Shown here one piece after another: positions 1-6,694 of a stretch of 25,902 nucleotides of DNA. A model generated the notes under the pieces. It did no database searches and was not told where the DNA came from. It was given only the letters and a program-made list of their open reading frames with translations. The stretch is taken from positions 1 to 25,902 of IMG/VR virus record IMGVR_UViG_3300042946_000481; one strand, 5' to 3'. The position numbers and the translations under genes were made by a program. The first letter of the stretch is position 1, and each line of letters begins with the position of its first letter. This DNA is from a virus.

Positions 1-627
1 ATAATTACCATAAGCTTGTAAGAATGCTGTGAGAAACTGAAACTTTACTGACCGCTCAGACATACCAATCTTTAAAAAGATATCATTAAATGCTTTACAC
101 ATATCTTCTGCATTTGGATTAGTAATCTTGAAACTACCTGTTTTAATGCTTTGAGTACTAGTTTTTATGCCAGCATTATTAACACCAATTGCAGCTAACA
201 TAGTAATTTCTATGTCATACATGTTCTTCCACTTGAATAACTTCATGTAATCTGGCCGGATCATCTTCCATGAATTAATATAATTCATTAAGTCCCAAGA
301 TTTAGATGAGTTATTTAAATAAGCCATCTTTTCTATAAGGTCTTCTTCAGAATCTACAGTTATATCTATAAATGGAATAGGCATTTCCTCTCTCTCTAAT
401 GCAGTAGCTAAATGCTGACCATCAATAATATATCTTTTCTTTTCACCCTCTATTATATCAGTGGTTGTTGTGATAACACATCTTAGTACTCCCATTTTAC
501 GAATACTAGTTATCATTTTTTGTACATGTTTACTGTCAATACCTCTGTTCATGGGTAGTACAGCAAACTTTGAATAATCTGTTGTTGTGTTTACTTTAAG
601 TTCTTTTCCAATCATATTCATAATCAT
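1..627 (-). CDS. ParB-like nuclease-domain protein (partial, C-terminus off the left edge)
   Basis: An uninterrupted 209-codon reading frame starts at 627 and runs off the window without a stop. Internal Met codons at 621 and 615 are alternative starts. Around residues 22-75 it shows the ParB N-terminal pattern: a Leu-Pro-Met-Asn-Arg segment, then IDSKHVQKMITSIRKMG, then YIIDGQHLATALE. The DGQH motif matches the family's nucleotide-binding GxxR/H region (family knowledge). ParB-like proteins in phages bind or nick DNA, or act in partition and regulation; which applies here cannot be read from the sequence. It is the most downstream gene seen in the leftward arm, about 50 bp after the 70-residue gene. 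Confidence 0.6.
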   Translation of the reverse strand, partial: MIMNMIGKELKVNTTTDYSKFAVLPMNRGIDSKHVQKMITSIRKMGVLRCVITTTTDIIEGEKKRYIIDGQHLATALEREEMPIPFIDITVDSEEDLIEKMAYLNNSSKSWDLMNYINSWKMIRPDYMKLFKWKNMYDIEITMLAAIGVNNAGIKTSTQSIKTGSFKITNPNAEDMCKAFNDIFLKIGMSERSVKFQFLTAFLQAYGNY

Positions 628-674
628 ATTTTTTAAGTTATTTTAAATAGCCAAGAGCTCTAGACTCTTTTGAG

Positions 675-887
675 TTATAATTTTAATACCCAATTAAGGG
701 CGTTTACTTTACTTGTCAGAACTGCTACAACATCATTAGCTGCATACATTTCTCCAGGATCAGCTTCTCCCCAATCCTTTTTATCTTTATAGTATCTATT
801 ATGTGCATCATTAGACCACTCTTGAGCTTCTTTTAACTCTAACATAGTCTCATCAAGATTAGCTTTTATTTCTTCTTCTGTTCTCAT
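675..887 (-). CDS. Hypothetical 70-residue protein
   Basis: Small acidic, mostly helical protein with a Glu/Lys-rich N-terminal half of coiled-coil character (MRTEEEIKANLDETMLELKE) and no recognised domain. It sits between the homing endonuclease and the ParB-like gene with gaps of 18 and about 47 bp, so it is probably co-transcribed leftward. The composition suits a small soluble protein. I do not recognise a function. Confidence 0.6.
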   Translation of the reverse strand: MRTEEEIKANLDETMLELKEAQEWSNDAHNRYYKDKKDWGEADPGEMYAANDVVAVLTSKVNALNWVLKL

Positions 888-905
888 AGTATTTATTGAT
901 AAAAA

Positions 906-1607
906 TTAATGCCATTCAGCATATTTAAACTTTAAAAACTTATGTTGTCTTTTATTATTTAGATATGCTTGGATGGTACTTCTATGATACCCATACTTTT
1001 CTGCAACTTCTCTGATTGTTCTAAATAATAAAACTTCTGTACCATTTGTAACATAGATACCAACTCTATTATTTTGAGACTTTTTTCTAGCTGTAGTTGG
1101 ATATATATTATCATATTCAGTATTATCTGCATATTCCCACTTATATCCATAAGCAGTTAATTGTTTTTTACGGCAACACTTAACAATATTAGTTTTTAAG
1201 TAGCCTAGTTCTTTCTCAATGTCTTTTAACTGATCCCAAATTTTTACAACCTCATTGTCTAAGGTTAATTGTTTTACTTTTACATTCATGTTAAAACTTT
1301 GACTGTCACCACCTTCAGCTAAATTTGCAAGAGAACCTGTATTATCAACCATTCTTCCATAAAGAGAAATAAATTCTTTTTCTTTTTGTTGAATAAAAAC
1401 CAAGTCATCACTTTCAAAAAGTATTTCAACTTTAATTTTAGTTTTAGCTGCAATTCTTTTCCAAATTGTATTTCTTTCTCTAAAATTATAAGCTCTATAA
1501 AACTCACTTTTTATTGTAAGAAATATGTTCTGTCTAGTTTTAGTACCAACTCCAATGTAAAAAACTTCATTAGTATCAAGTCTTATATGTCTATATAAAT
1601 AATGCAT
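906..1607 (-). CDS. GIY-YIG homing endonuclease with two C-terminal DNA-binding repeats
   Basis: From Met at 1607 the protein begins MHYLYRHIRLDTNEVFYIG, the GIY-YIG catalytic core in variant form (Tyr3-Leu-Tyr5 and Tyr17-Ile-Gly19), and later has the family's Asn/Glu-containing NLAEGG segment. The C-terminal half has two NUMOD/IENR1-like modules: one near VKQLTLDNEVVKIWDQLKDI and one near REVAEKYGYHRSTIQAYLNN, the latter with helix-turn-helix character. Free-standing phage enzymes of this type cut intronless neighbours to spread themselves. I chose 1607 over the longer start at 1628 because a TATATTTG promoter element covers the 1628 ATG, so a transcript from it could not encode that start. 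It lies just after an HNH gene. Confidence 0.8.
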   Translation of the reverse strand: MHYLYRHIRLDTNEVFYIGVGTKTRQNIFLTIKSEFYRAYNFRERNTIWKRIAAKTKIKVEILFESDDLVFIQQKEKEFISLYGRMVDNTGSLANLAEGGDSQSFNMNVKVKQLTLDNEVVKIWDQLKDIEKELGYLKTNIVKCCRKKQLTAYGYKWEYADNTEYDNIYPTTARKKSQNNRVGIYVTNGTEVLLFRTIREVAEKYGYHRSTIQAYLNNKRQHKFLKFKYAEWH

Positions 1608-1625
1608 ATCTGTTGAATTATACAA

Positions 1626-1656
1626 CAAATATACATCATTTATTTTAAATGACCAA
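1626..1656 (-). promoter_or_regulatory. Bacteroidota-type promoter of the homing endonuclease
   Basis: On the minus strand a perfect TATATTTG (1633 to 1626) is preceded, after 19 bases, by TTGG (1656 to 1653). This fits the known Bacteroidota layout of TTTG, about 19 bases, then TAnnTTTG. It overlaps the end of the HNH gene, giving the endonuclease its own promoter, and it decides the start codon. Confidence 0.6.
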
Positions 1657-2044
1657 GAATTCTTGCTTTTTCTGGATTTTCATGGATCCAAGAATGGCAT
1701 GCACGGCAGACAGCTAACCATGTAGATTGTACAAGGTAATAAGTATCTCTATCTGACCCTGAAAATTTATGATGTACATCTGTAGCATTAACAGAACAAC
1801 CTTTTACTGCTATCTGACATAGACTGAAATCAGTAAGAAATCTTTTTCTCAGTTTTGAGTACTCTAAATCTTTTTTCTTTCTTTTGGAAGAAACCGGAGG
1901 GATAGCAGATTTTGTTGGTTTCTGTGTATTATCTTTACTAGAATGGCAACTCCAGCAATTTTTGCAATACTTGTATCCCTCGTGGTTCTTCCATATGACT
2001 GTTTCTTTCTGACAGCCATCACAGGTTTTAAGCTTTAACTTCAT
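1640..2044 (-). CDS. HNH-type protein with N-terminal zinc ribbon
   Basis: The N-terminus has a Cys-x2-Cys ... Cys-x2-Cys knuckle (CDGC and CKNC, residues about 8-31), followed by a basic linker (SSKRKKKDLEYSKLRKRF). The C-terminal third has Cys ... Cys, then ATDVHHKFSG, then CRACHSWIHENPEKA, matching the HNH layout of a metal-binding His-His and a late Asn/His helix. HNH proteins nick or cut DNA; in phages they are homing enzymes or packaging cofactors. Lying next to a GIY-YIG enzyme and far from TerL, a mobile or recombination (NinG-like) role is more likely (inference). Its start overlaps the upstream gene by 17 bp. Confidence 0.7.
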   Translation of the reverse strand: MKLKLKTCDGCQKETVIWKNHEGYKYCKNCWSCHSSKDNTQKPTKSAIPPVSSKRKKKDLEYSKLRKRFLTDFSLCQIAVKGCSVNATDVHHKFSGSDRDTYYLVQSTWLAVCRACHSWIHENPEKARILGHLK

Positions 2045-2528
2045 TTTTTAATCTTGGTAATGAAACTGGTGCTTCCTGTAAACTTAAAAAGTTTTTAGGC
2101 AGAACACCTTCTTCCATAAAGATAGTGATAATCTCATCTTTACCAATATTTAAATCTTTAAAAGTTAAAGTGTTTTTAAACTTATCATCAGTTTCCGTCA
2201 TGCTAAGTAATGCATCTGTAATTGCACTCTTTGGAAATAATGTTTTGAAGATAAAGTTTGTATACTGTATACTAGCTTTTTGTTTTGCAATATTCAAAAC
2301 TACTTGAGCTCTTTTATATACATTAAGTATACGTTGTTTCTTTTTACTACACATAGTAGCAAGTTCTTGCTCTGTAAGTGCATTTAAGCCATACAATGCT
2401 CTTTTGTATAGATAATTCTGATATACAGAGTATCTATCTTGTTCATATTGCATATATGTTTTACCACCTTGCAATTGATAATTTCTAACGTCCTGTTTTA
2501 ACTTTTCCATTTTATACATAATCATCAA
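2028..2528 (-). CDS. Hypothetical 166-residue protein
   Basis: Basic, helix-rich N-terminal two-thirds (QDRYSVYQNYLYKRALYGLN, then KKKQRILNVYKRAQVVLNIA) and a more acidic C-terminus. No family recognised. Met codons at positions 1, 2, 4 and 7 leave the start uncertain. It follows a terminator by about 20 bp and overlaps the HNH gene start by 17 bp, so it probably heads a short leftward transcript. Confidence 0.65.
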   Translation of the reverse strand: MMIMYKMEKLKQDVRNYQLQGGKTYMQYEQDRYSVYQNYLYKRALYGLNALTEQELATMCSKKKQRILNVYKRAQVVLNIAKQKASIQYTNFIFKTLFPKSAITDALLSMTETDDKFKNTLTFKDLNIGKDEIITIFMEEGVLPKNFLSLQEAPVSLPRLKNEVKA

Positions 2529-2548
2529 ATTTTAAATCATAAAAAAGA

Positions 2549-2566
2549 GAGGGGATTTCTCCCCTC
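2549..2566 (-). terminator. Intrinsic terminator after the 157-residue gene
   Basis: A 7-bp GAGGGGA/TCCCCTC stem with a 4-base loop, followed on the minus strand by a T-rich tract ending in six T. It separates the 157-residue gene from the 166-residue gene. Confidence 0.85.
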
Positions 2567-2589
2567 CCTTACCCAAACTAATGTTTATA

Positions 2590-3063
2590 TTATCCTTCAA
2601 TAGTAAAATCTTCATCAGAAGAAGTAAGAACAGTAGCTTTAGAAGCTGCATATGCTGCACGCAATTGCTCAACATTATCATGCTCAATAGTAGTATCTAC
2701 TGCTGCTTCATTAAAAGTAAATTTAGTTCTACGATAGATAGGAAGCCCACCTAAAGTACAAACTATACCTGTCTCACCTGCAACTTTAAGATCTCTTTCA
2801 GGATTTTTCTTGTTGAATGGAGTCAAAGACTCTTCAATAACAATTTTACCATCTAATGCTTGACCACCATAAAGATTCATTGCTGTTAAATCTTCAATAA
2901 GTGCTGGCATCAATGCAGTAATAGTTTTTCTACGTGCAAAACCATTATCATCAATCATAGTTCTGGTTTGTTGTACACGAACATAACCATAATCAGAATT
3001 ATTTTCTGATACGTTAACTACTGCACCTGTTTCATCTGCTGTTACAAAAACTTTAGAGTTCAT
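2590..3063 (-). CDS. Conserved-looking phage protein, possibly OB-fold ssDNA-binding
   Basis: 157 residues, predicted beta-rich: alternating hydrophobic strands through residues 15-110 (DYGYVRVQQTRTMIDDN, then LDGKIVIEESLTPFNKKN, then TGIVCTLGGLPIYRRTKFTF), followed by a helix and an acidic tail (SSDEDFTIEG). A small beta-barrel with an acidic tail resembles phage single-strand-binding proteins, but I see no diagnostic motif, so this is a suggestion only. It is a monocistronic unit, with a repeated leader motif upstream (3081-3109) and a strong terminator downstream, which suggests abundant independent expression. Confidence 0.6.
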   Translation of the reverse strand: MNSKVFVTADETGAVVNVSENNSDYGYVRVQQTRTMIDDNGFARRKTITALMPALIEDLTAMNLYGGQALDGKIVIEESLTPFNKKNPERDLKVAGETGIVCTLGGLPIYRRTKFTFNEAAVDTTIEHDNVEQLRAAYAASKATVLTSSDEDFTIEG

Positions 3064-3080
3064 CTTTTTTAATTTTAAAA

Positions 3081-3109
3081 AGTTAATAAATAAATAGATT
3101 TTTGAGTAG
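3081..3109 (-). promoter_or_regulatory. ATTTATTTATTAAC leader, copy A
   Basis: The minus-strand leader of the 157-residue gene reads CTACTCAAAAATC, then TATTTATTTATTAACT. Nearly the same sequence precedes the genes starting at 6609 and 8568. A promoter or mRNA leader element is inferred from repetition and position. Confidence 0.45.
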
Positions 3110-3118
3110 AATTTACTA

Positions 3119-3146
3119 TATCATTAGCTACTCACGCTAAATGATA
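3119..3146. repeat. Imperfect hairpin
   Basis: TATCATT-AGC and GCT-AAATGATA form a 10-bp stem with one bulged base and a 7-base loop, between the 93-residue gene and the next leader. It may be a weak terminator or a processing signal. Confidence 0.5.
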
Positions 3147-3155
3147 AGTGTTTAA

Positions 3156-3179
3156 TATTGCATATCGCGATATGCAATA
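3156..3179. repeat. Perfect 24-bp palindrome directly after a stop codon
   Basis: A perfect palindrome with core GCATATCGCGATATGC, extended by four more matching bases on each side, abuts the stop codon of the 93-residue gene. It has no loop and no T-tract, so it looks more like a protein-binding site or replication-related palindrome than a standard terminator. Confidence 0.8.
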
Positions 3180-3461
3180 CTAGTTATCCAAAGAATCAGA
3201 TAAATCAATGATATCATCAAATGGTAAATCATCTGATGGTATATCATTTAGGTCATAATCTTCCATAGGAAGAAATTCTGTATCAATATATTTTTCTCTT
3301 TTGTTGTTTTCAACAGCAGAGCCGGTAAAAGGGTCCCTAATATGTTCACCAAAATCTATTGACATGAGGTATTGTATGTCTTCATCTGTAAGACTCAAGT
3401 ATTCCTCTATTGTGAGGTGAACTACTTTCCCATTAGGGAGCTGATATAACATTACCTGCAT
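3180..3461 (-). CDS. Acidic hypothetical protein, 93 residues
   Basis: The N-terminal half reads MLYQLPNGKVVHLTIEEYLS, then LTDEDIQYLMSIDFG, a compact beta-beta-helix-like segment. The C-terminal third is strongly acidic and probably disordered (YDLNDIPSDDLPFDDIIDLS). No function recognised. Start may be Met1 (3461) or Met4 (3452). A short inverted repeat (CTGCATA/TATGCAG) spans the start region, so initiation could be affected by RNA structure. It is transcribed alone. Confidence 0.65.
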   Translation of the reverse strand: MQVMLYQLPNGKVVHLTIEEYLSLTDEDIQYLMSIDFGEHIRDPFTGSAVENNKREKYIDTEFLPMEDYDLNDIPSDDLPFDDIIDLSDSLDN

Positions 3462-3546
3462 AAATATGCAGATAAATATATAGTATTTATAGTAATCTAA
3501 GTGTTTAAACTAATAATATTTAGCAATATATAGCTAAGCAATGAAA

Positions 3547-3568
3547 AAGGGGATATTGCTATCCCCTT
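3547..3568 (-). terminator. Intrinsic terminator after the 140-residue gene
   Basis: A 9-bp perfect stem AAGGGGATA/TATCCCCTT with a 4-base loop, followed on the minus strand by a short T-run. It ends the transcript carrying the 140-residue gene. Confidence 0.85.
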
Positions 3569-3609
3569 ATCATTTAGTCAGGAAAAGTATATTCACAGAA
3601 TACACTATC

Positions 3610-4032
3610 TTAAAACTCCTTAATTACTTCAATTTGACATGATCTTATGTAATTATATTCTTCAACTGTATTTCCATTAATATCAGTAAGTCTAAATGTA
3701 ACTTTGTACATGTCTTTATGATAACCACGGAAATCTCCAACCTTACCAACCAACATATTGTTCTTATCTCGATTATCCATATAAAGTTGTTTTAAATTGT
3801 TAGATATGTATCCAAGATCATCATAGTTTACATGACAGAAAGAACCTTCTGGTATTACTTTAGGAAGTGGATGACCAATATATACTTTAGTAAGTAACTC
3901 CACACTGTTATTATCCTCACATATTATTGGAGTTAATAACTTAATCATCTCTTCCCTATTATCACCAATAATTACTTTATCCAATATTTTAGCAACATCT
4001 GTTTCATCAAATTGTATGTGTGTCTTAATCAT
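3610..4032 (-). CDS. Hypothetical 140-residue protein
   Basis: The N-terminal half is helical (VAKILDKVIIGDNREEMIKL) and the C-terminal half looks beta-rich (MYKVTFRLTDINGNTVEEYN). No motif or family recognised. The start overlaps the preceding gene by 8 bp, indicating translational coupling with it. It is the last gene of a unit that includes a tRNA and the 77-residue gene. Confidence 0.65.
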   Translation of the reverse strand: MIKTHIQFDETDVAKILDKVIIGDNREEMIKLLTPIICEDNNSVELLTKVYIGHPLPKVIPEGSFCHVNYDDLGYISNNLKQLYMDNRDKNNMLVGKVGDFRGYHKDMYKVTFRLTDINGNTVEEYNYIRSCQIEVIKEF

Positions 4033-4258
4033 TGTTTCTTCTGTAATCTAGAATTTTGTTTAACAAACCTTCATTATAGTTTGTCCAAAACTTCTTGTTA
4101 ATTACTCTATTTCTTAGATTAGGTCCTCCTTTAAACTTGTAAACGGTAGTATATCCCTGTTTTACTGGTTGACCATTTTCATCTATCACATTACATTTAA
4201 GGTCAAATCCCATGACTGATGTCATGAGATTGTATTCATTATATCTCATATATCTCAT
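4025..4258 (-). CDS. Hypothetical 77-residue protein
   Basis: The frame is open further upstream to 4294, but that ATG lies inside the tRNA gene, so I place the start at 4258 (MRYMRYNEYNL) or the next Met at 4249. It is a basic protein with a pair of beta-strand-like segments (NVIDENGQPVKQGYTTVYKF). No family recognised. Its stop overlaps the downstream gene's start by 8 bp. Confidence 0.6.
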   Translation of the reverse strand: MRYMRYNEYNLMTSVMGFDLKCNVIDENGQPVKQGYTTVYKFKGGPNLRNRVINKKFWTNYNEGLLNKILDYRRNND

Positions 4259-4270
4259 TTTAAAGGTTAG

Positions 4271-4344
4271 TGATCCCGTTTGGATTCGAACCAAAGACCT
4301 ACTGCTTAGAAGGCAGTTGCTCTATCCAGCTGAGCTACGGGACC
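4271..4344 (-). tRNA. tRNA-Arg, anticodon TCT
   Basis: The minus strand folds as a complete cloverleaf: a 7-bp acceptor stem GGTCCCG/CGGGATC (one G-T pair), a D-arm GCTC...GAGC, an anticodon arm ACTGC CTTCTAA GCAGT, and a T-arm TTTGG TTCGAAT CCAAA, with discriminator A. The anticodon TCT (plus-strand aga at 4308-4310) reads AGA, which is common in this AT-rich phage. CCA is not encoded. It sits between two protein genes in the leftward arm and probably shares their transcript. Confidence 0.97.
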
Positions 4345-4420
4345 AAATAAAGTAGACTATTGCACCTTTTATCTACTCATTGCGGTCATGGATGCACGCA
4401 TTTGGGGAGGTTATTGTAAA

Positions 4421-4717
4421 CTATGCAAATTTATGTTGCAATATTCTGTTTACAAGTTGGATATGATATACTACATCTTGTTTAGTAACAGTACCTGTTT
4501 CATTTTCTAATTCATGTAAAGAATCTTCAACACGTCCCATTAAACTTGACAATTCTGCAAGTATATCATTTTGAGGGGAGGATTTTGCAATATCATTGGA
4601 TTTTAGATGTTTTCTCCAATTATATTTAGGTTTTTCTACTGTTACTTCTACAGAAACATTCTTTCTTCTTGTGTAACTTCTTTTTGGTTTTTCTGCTTTT
4701 TCTGTTTTTCTAGCCAT
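4421..4717 (-). CDS. Hypothetical 98-residue protein with a basic N-terminal tail
   Basis: The first 40 residues are highly basic (MARKTEKAEKPKRSYTRRKN), as in nucleic-acid-binding tails. The C-terminal 50 are amphipathic helices (ILAELSSLMGRVEDSLHELE). Non-specific DNA or RNA binding by the tail is inferred. A shortened copy of the leader motif (AGTTAATAAATAT in plus-strand reading) lies just upstream. Confidence 0.6.
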   Translation of the reverse strand: MARKTEKAEKPKRSYTRRKNVSVEVTVEKPKYNWRKHLKSNDIAKSSPQNDILAELSSLMGRVEDSLHELENETGTVTKQDVVYHIQLVNRILQHKFA

Positions 4718-4732
4718 TTTTTTTTAAGCTTT

Positions 4733-4750
4733 AGTTAATAAATATATTTA
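4733..4750 (-). promoter_or_regulatory. ATTTATTAAC leader, short copy D
   Basis: ATATATTTATTAACT upstream of the 98-residue gene resembles the longer leader copies at 3081, 6627 and 8584, but lacks the outer CAACT part. Confidence 0.3.
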
Positions 4751-4759
4751 AATTATTTC

Positions 4760-5002
4760 TCATAGAAGAATCCATACAAATAAACTAGCAAGGAGCACAA
4801 TAAAGGCATATGTTGCTATTTTGTAGGGAAGTATTCTATTTTGAAATTCCAATTGACCTGTCAAACTTTCAATTTTGTAATCTATGTCTGACAGTTGATA
4901 TGCTGCTATTTCAGCACTTTTACCAAAATAATTTTGTTTAATCAAGTGATTTCTTTCTTGACGCAGTTTCTTTATTGCAGTTTTTAATTCTCTTCTAGTC
5001 AT
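4760..5002 (-). CDS. Small tail-anchored membrane protein, 80 residues
   Basis: A long charged helix with coiled-coil character (RRELKTAIKKLRQERNHLIK, then DIDYKIESLTGQLEFQN) is followed by one C-terminal membrane segment (IATYAFIVLLASLFVWILL) that ends the protein. The topology would put the helical domain in the cytoplasm. No function recognised. One base separates it from the upstream gene, so the pair is co-translated. Confidence 0.65.
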   Translation of the reverse strand: MTRRELKTAIKKLRQERNHLIKQNYFGKSAEIAAYQLSDIDYKIESLTGQLEFQNRILPYKIATYAFIVLLASLFVWILL

Positions 5003-5003
5003 T

Positions 5004-5342
5004 TTAAAAAGGTAAATCAGTTAAATCTACATGCATATCTACTGCATTTATTGACTTGTCAAGTAAGTCAGCCTTTTTCCAAGCAAGTTTTTCCATTTTG
5101 GCATTGATTTGATATATTTCTCTATTTCTCCAAAATGTTTGTATTAAATCACCATAACCATCTTTTCTCCAAGAAAGTGCACCTTCTATCCTATGCAATT
5201 GTGGCTTTGAGTATATTCTTACAACATCAAATCCAAATGTATCTCTGATAGCTTGTGCATCTTCACTAGTAAGATTCATGTTTAGTTTAAAAATGCTATA
5301 ACCTGCAATGTGGTGTAATCCAAAGGGAACTGTTTTATTCAT
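5004..5342 (-). CDS. Hypothetical 112-residue protein ending in an SSB-like DLPF tip
   Basis: Mixed alpha/beta protein. The N-terminal half contains SEDAQAIRDTFGFDVVRIYS, the middle is aromatic and basic (LSWRKDGYGDLIQTFWRN), and the C-terminus reads VDLTDLPF. Bacteroidota single-strand-binding proteins usually end in an acidic stretch plus LPF, which docks repair and replication enzymes (family knowledge). A phage protein with that tip could bind the same partners; this is inference from four to six residues. Its leader region contains a large inverted-repeat structure (5383-5639). Confidence 0.6.
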   Translation of the reverse strand: MNKTVPFGLHHIAGYSIFKLNMNLTSEDAQAIRDTFGFDVVRIYSKPQLHRIEGALSWRKDGYGDLIQTFWRNREIYQINAKMEKLAWKKADLLDKSINAVDMHVDLTDLPF

Positions 5343-5382
5343 AAGTTTATTTTTAAGTTGTAATCAGATAATTAAATAGTTA

Positions 5383-5639
5383 TTAAGTGACAAGAATATA
5401 TAGCTAAAATCAAATACAAAATCAAATTCAAAGACCTTCTCTTCTACAAAGGCAAATACAAATACTAAGTCTCAATGTTAGCCAATTGCATGTATAATGC
5501 CTATAACCTGTCTAACGTGGGAGTTCTATCTCAGTTTTTATAAAGTTTGAAGAGAAGCGGTAAAAATTAATTTTAATAATTTTACTAATTAGTATGTGAT
5601 AATCAATCACAATTTTAATTAAAAATTCTTGTCACTTAA
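5383..5639. ncRNA. Candidate structured RNA closed by a 15-bp helix
   Basis: The 355-bp gap 5343-5697 holds no convincing gene. TTAAGTGACAAGAAT (5383-5397) is the perfect reverse complement of 5625-5639. Nested inside, CTTCTCTTC (5436-5444) pairs with 5549-5557, GTTAG pairs with CTAAC around 5474 and 5512, and a GCAT/ATGC hairpin sits at the apex. On the minus strand a further TGTGAT/ATCACA hairpin lies near the 5' end. Neighbours run leftward, so the RNA probably reads minus, as a long leader of the 112-residue gene or a free RNA. No known family recognised. Confidence 0.5.
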
Positions 5640-5645
5640 CATAAA

Positions 5646-5680
5646 GAGCAAGAGAATCAGCTTGTGCCTATCTCTTGCTC
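5646..5680 (-). terminator. Hairpin after the 303-residue gene
   Basis: GAGCAAGAGA pairs perfectly with TCTCTTGCTC (10 bp). The minus strand continues CTTTATGTT, a weak T-tract. It lies directly before the 15-bp helix of the candidate RNA and probably separates it from the upstream gene. Confidence 0.6.
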
Positions 5681-5697
5681 ACCTATTATGTAGGTTC

Positions 5698-6609
5698 CTA
5701 TTTTTCAGGAGTAATAAACGAGTTTATTATTGTCTGAAATCTAGGATCAACATTGATTCTCAATGCTGCAGCAGCTTTAATATCCAACTCTCGTTGACTA
5801 TTAAACTCCATAGTAAGTCTAAGCACTTCACCATGATATGCATCCATAGCTAACTGATATTCTTCATTGAGTTTTTTCTCAATGATTAAGAATTCAGCAG
5901 CATTATCTGCATTCAATTTCTGAATACGTGCATTCTCATCACTAACTAAGTTTTTAACCTTAGCTTTGTAATAGTTTACACGTTGCTCATACACTCTATG
6001 TTCTTCAGCAATGAATTCATGAAGTTCCATCAAATCTTGTGATTCATGATGCTTGGTAACTTTGACCGGAGTCTTTTTACCTTCTTCAACTTCAAACCAC
6101 TCAATACTAGGAGTATTAGGTAGTTGCTTTCTCAACTCAGACAACTTACCACTTTTGTGAATAAATTGACCTAAGTGAGAAGCCATTGCTTCAGCTTGTA
6201 AGTACTCAGAATACTCACTATCACTTAGTTGCTTCCAACCCCATGATTCTGTTACACCTGGTAACTCATCAAAGTCGGGAGCATAAACCCTTTCAGGCTT
6301 AACTAAGTGAGATAAATCAGGAGTAGCTCTCCTTAATTCATCCATGTAAGCTTCTTTACCCTTGATAGCTTCCATAAGGAAAGCTTGACAAGCATGTAAA
6401 TCACCTTTGAACTTTAGTTTCTCAATTACATTATCAGGAATAGACATTCCTTCTTGTAACAAGTAACTTTGTCCATCAACAGTAATTGTTTTACTGCAGT
6501 TGTTGTAAGAATCCAACTCACGTTGAATCTCAACAGCATTTTGATTACACAAGTTAGATACTGATTGTGCTTGGGACATGCTTAAACCCTTAGTAGATAA
6601 ATTTCTCAT
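5698..6609 (-). CDS. Hypothetical 303-residue helical protein
   Basis: Almost entirely helical. Early helices surround MSQAQSVSNLCNQNAVEIQR, and a long coiled-coil-like section near residues 195-265 includes LNEEYQLAMDAYHGEVLRLT. There are no catalytic motifs or membrane segments. It stands alone, with leader copy B upstream and a hairpin terminator downstream. Possible roles include a scaffold-like or host-interaction protein; I do not recognise it. Confidence 0.65.
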   Translation of the reverse strand: MRNLSTKGLSMSQAQSVSNLCNQNAVEIQRELDSYNNCSKTITVDGQSYLLQEGMSIPDNVIEKLKFKGDLHACQAFLMEAIKGKEAYMDELRRATPDLSHLVKPERVYAPDFDELPGVTESWGWKQLSDSEYSEYLQAEAMASHLGQFIHKSGKLSELRKQLPNTPSIEWFEVEEGKKTPVKVTKHHESQDLMELHEFIAEEHRVYEQRVNYYKAKVKNLVSDENARIQKLNADNAAEFLIIEKKLNEEYQLAMDAYHGEVLRLTMEFNSQRELDIKAAAALRINVDPRFQTIINSFITPEK

Positions 6610-6626
6610 TTGTTTTGGTTTTTGAG

Positions 6627-6655
6627 AGTTAATAAATAAATTGATTTTTAAGTTG
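6627..6655 (-). promoter_or_regulatory. ATTTATTTATTAAC leader, copy B
   Basis: The minus strand reads CAACTTAAAAATC, then AATTTATTTATTAACT, close to copy A at 3081-3109. It sits 18 bp upstream of the ATG at 6609. Confidence 0.45.
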
Positions 6656-6694
6656 AAAAAATGAGCACTTTATTGTCATACTCAGGACATAGAG

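Noticed and set aside
1386-2307. Plus-strand frames of 60-70 codons in the leftward arm
   Set aside because: They lie inside the recognisable GIY-YIG gene and the 166-residue gene and have hydrophobic, Phe/Ser-rich composition typical of antisense reading.
6662-6684. Possible terminator after the 266-residue gene
   Set aside because: Only a 4-bp TGAG/CTCA stem with a mismatch before a T-run; too weak to call beside the strong terminators elsewhere.
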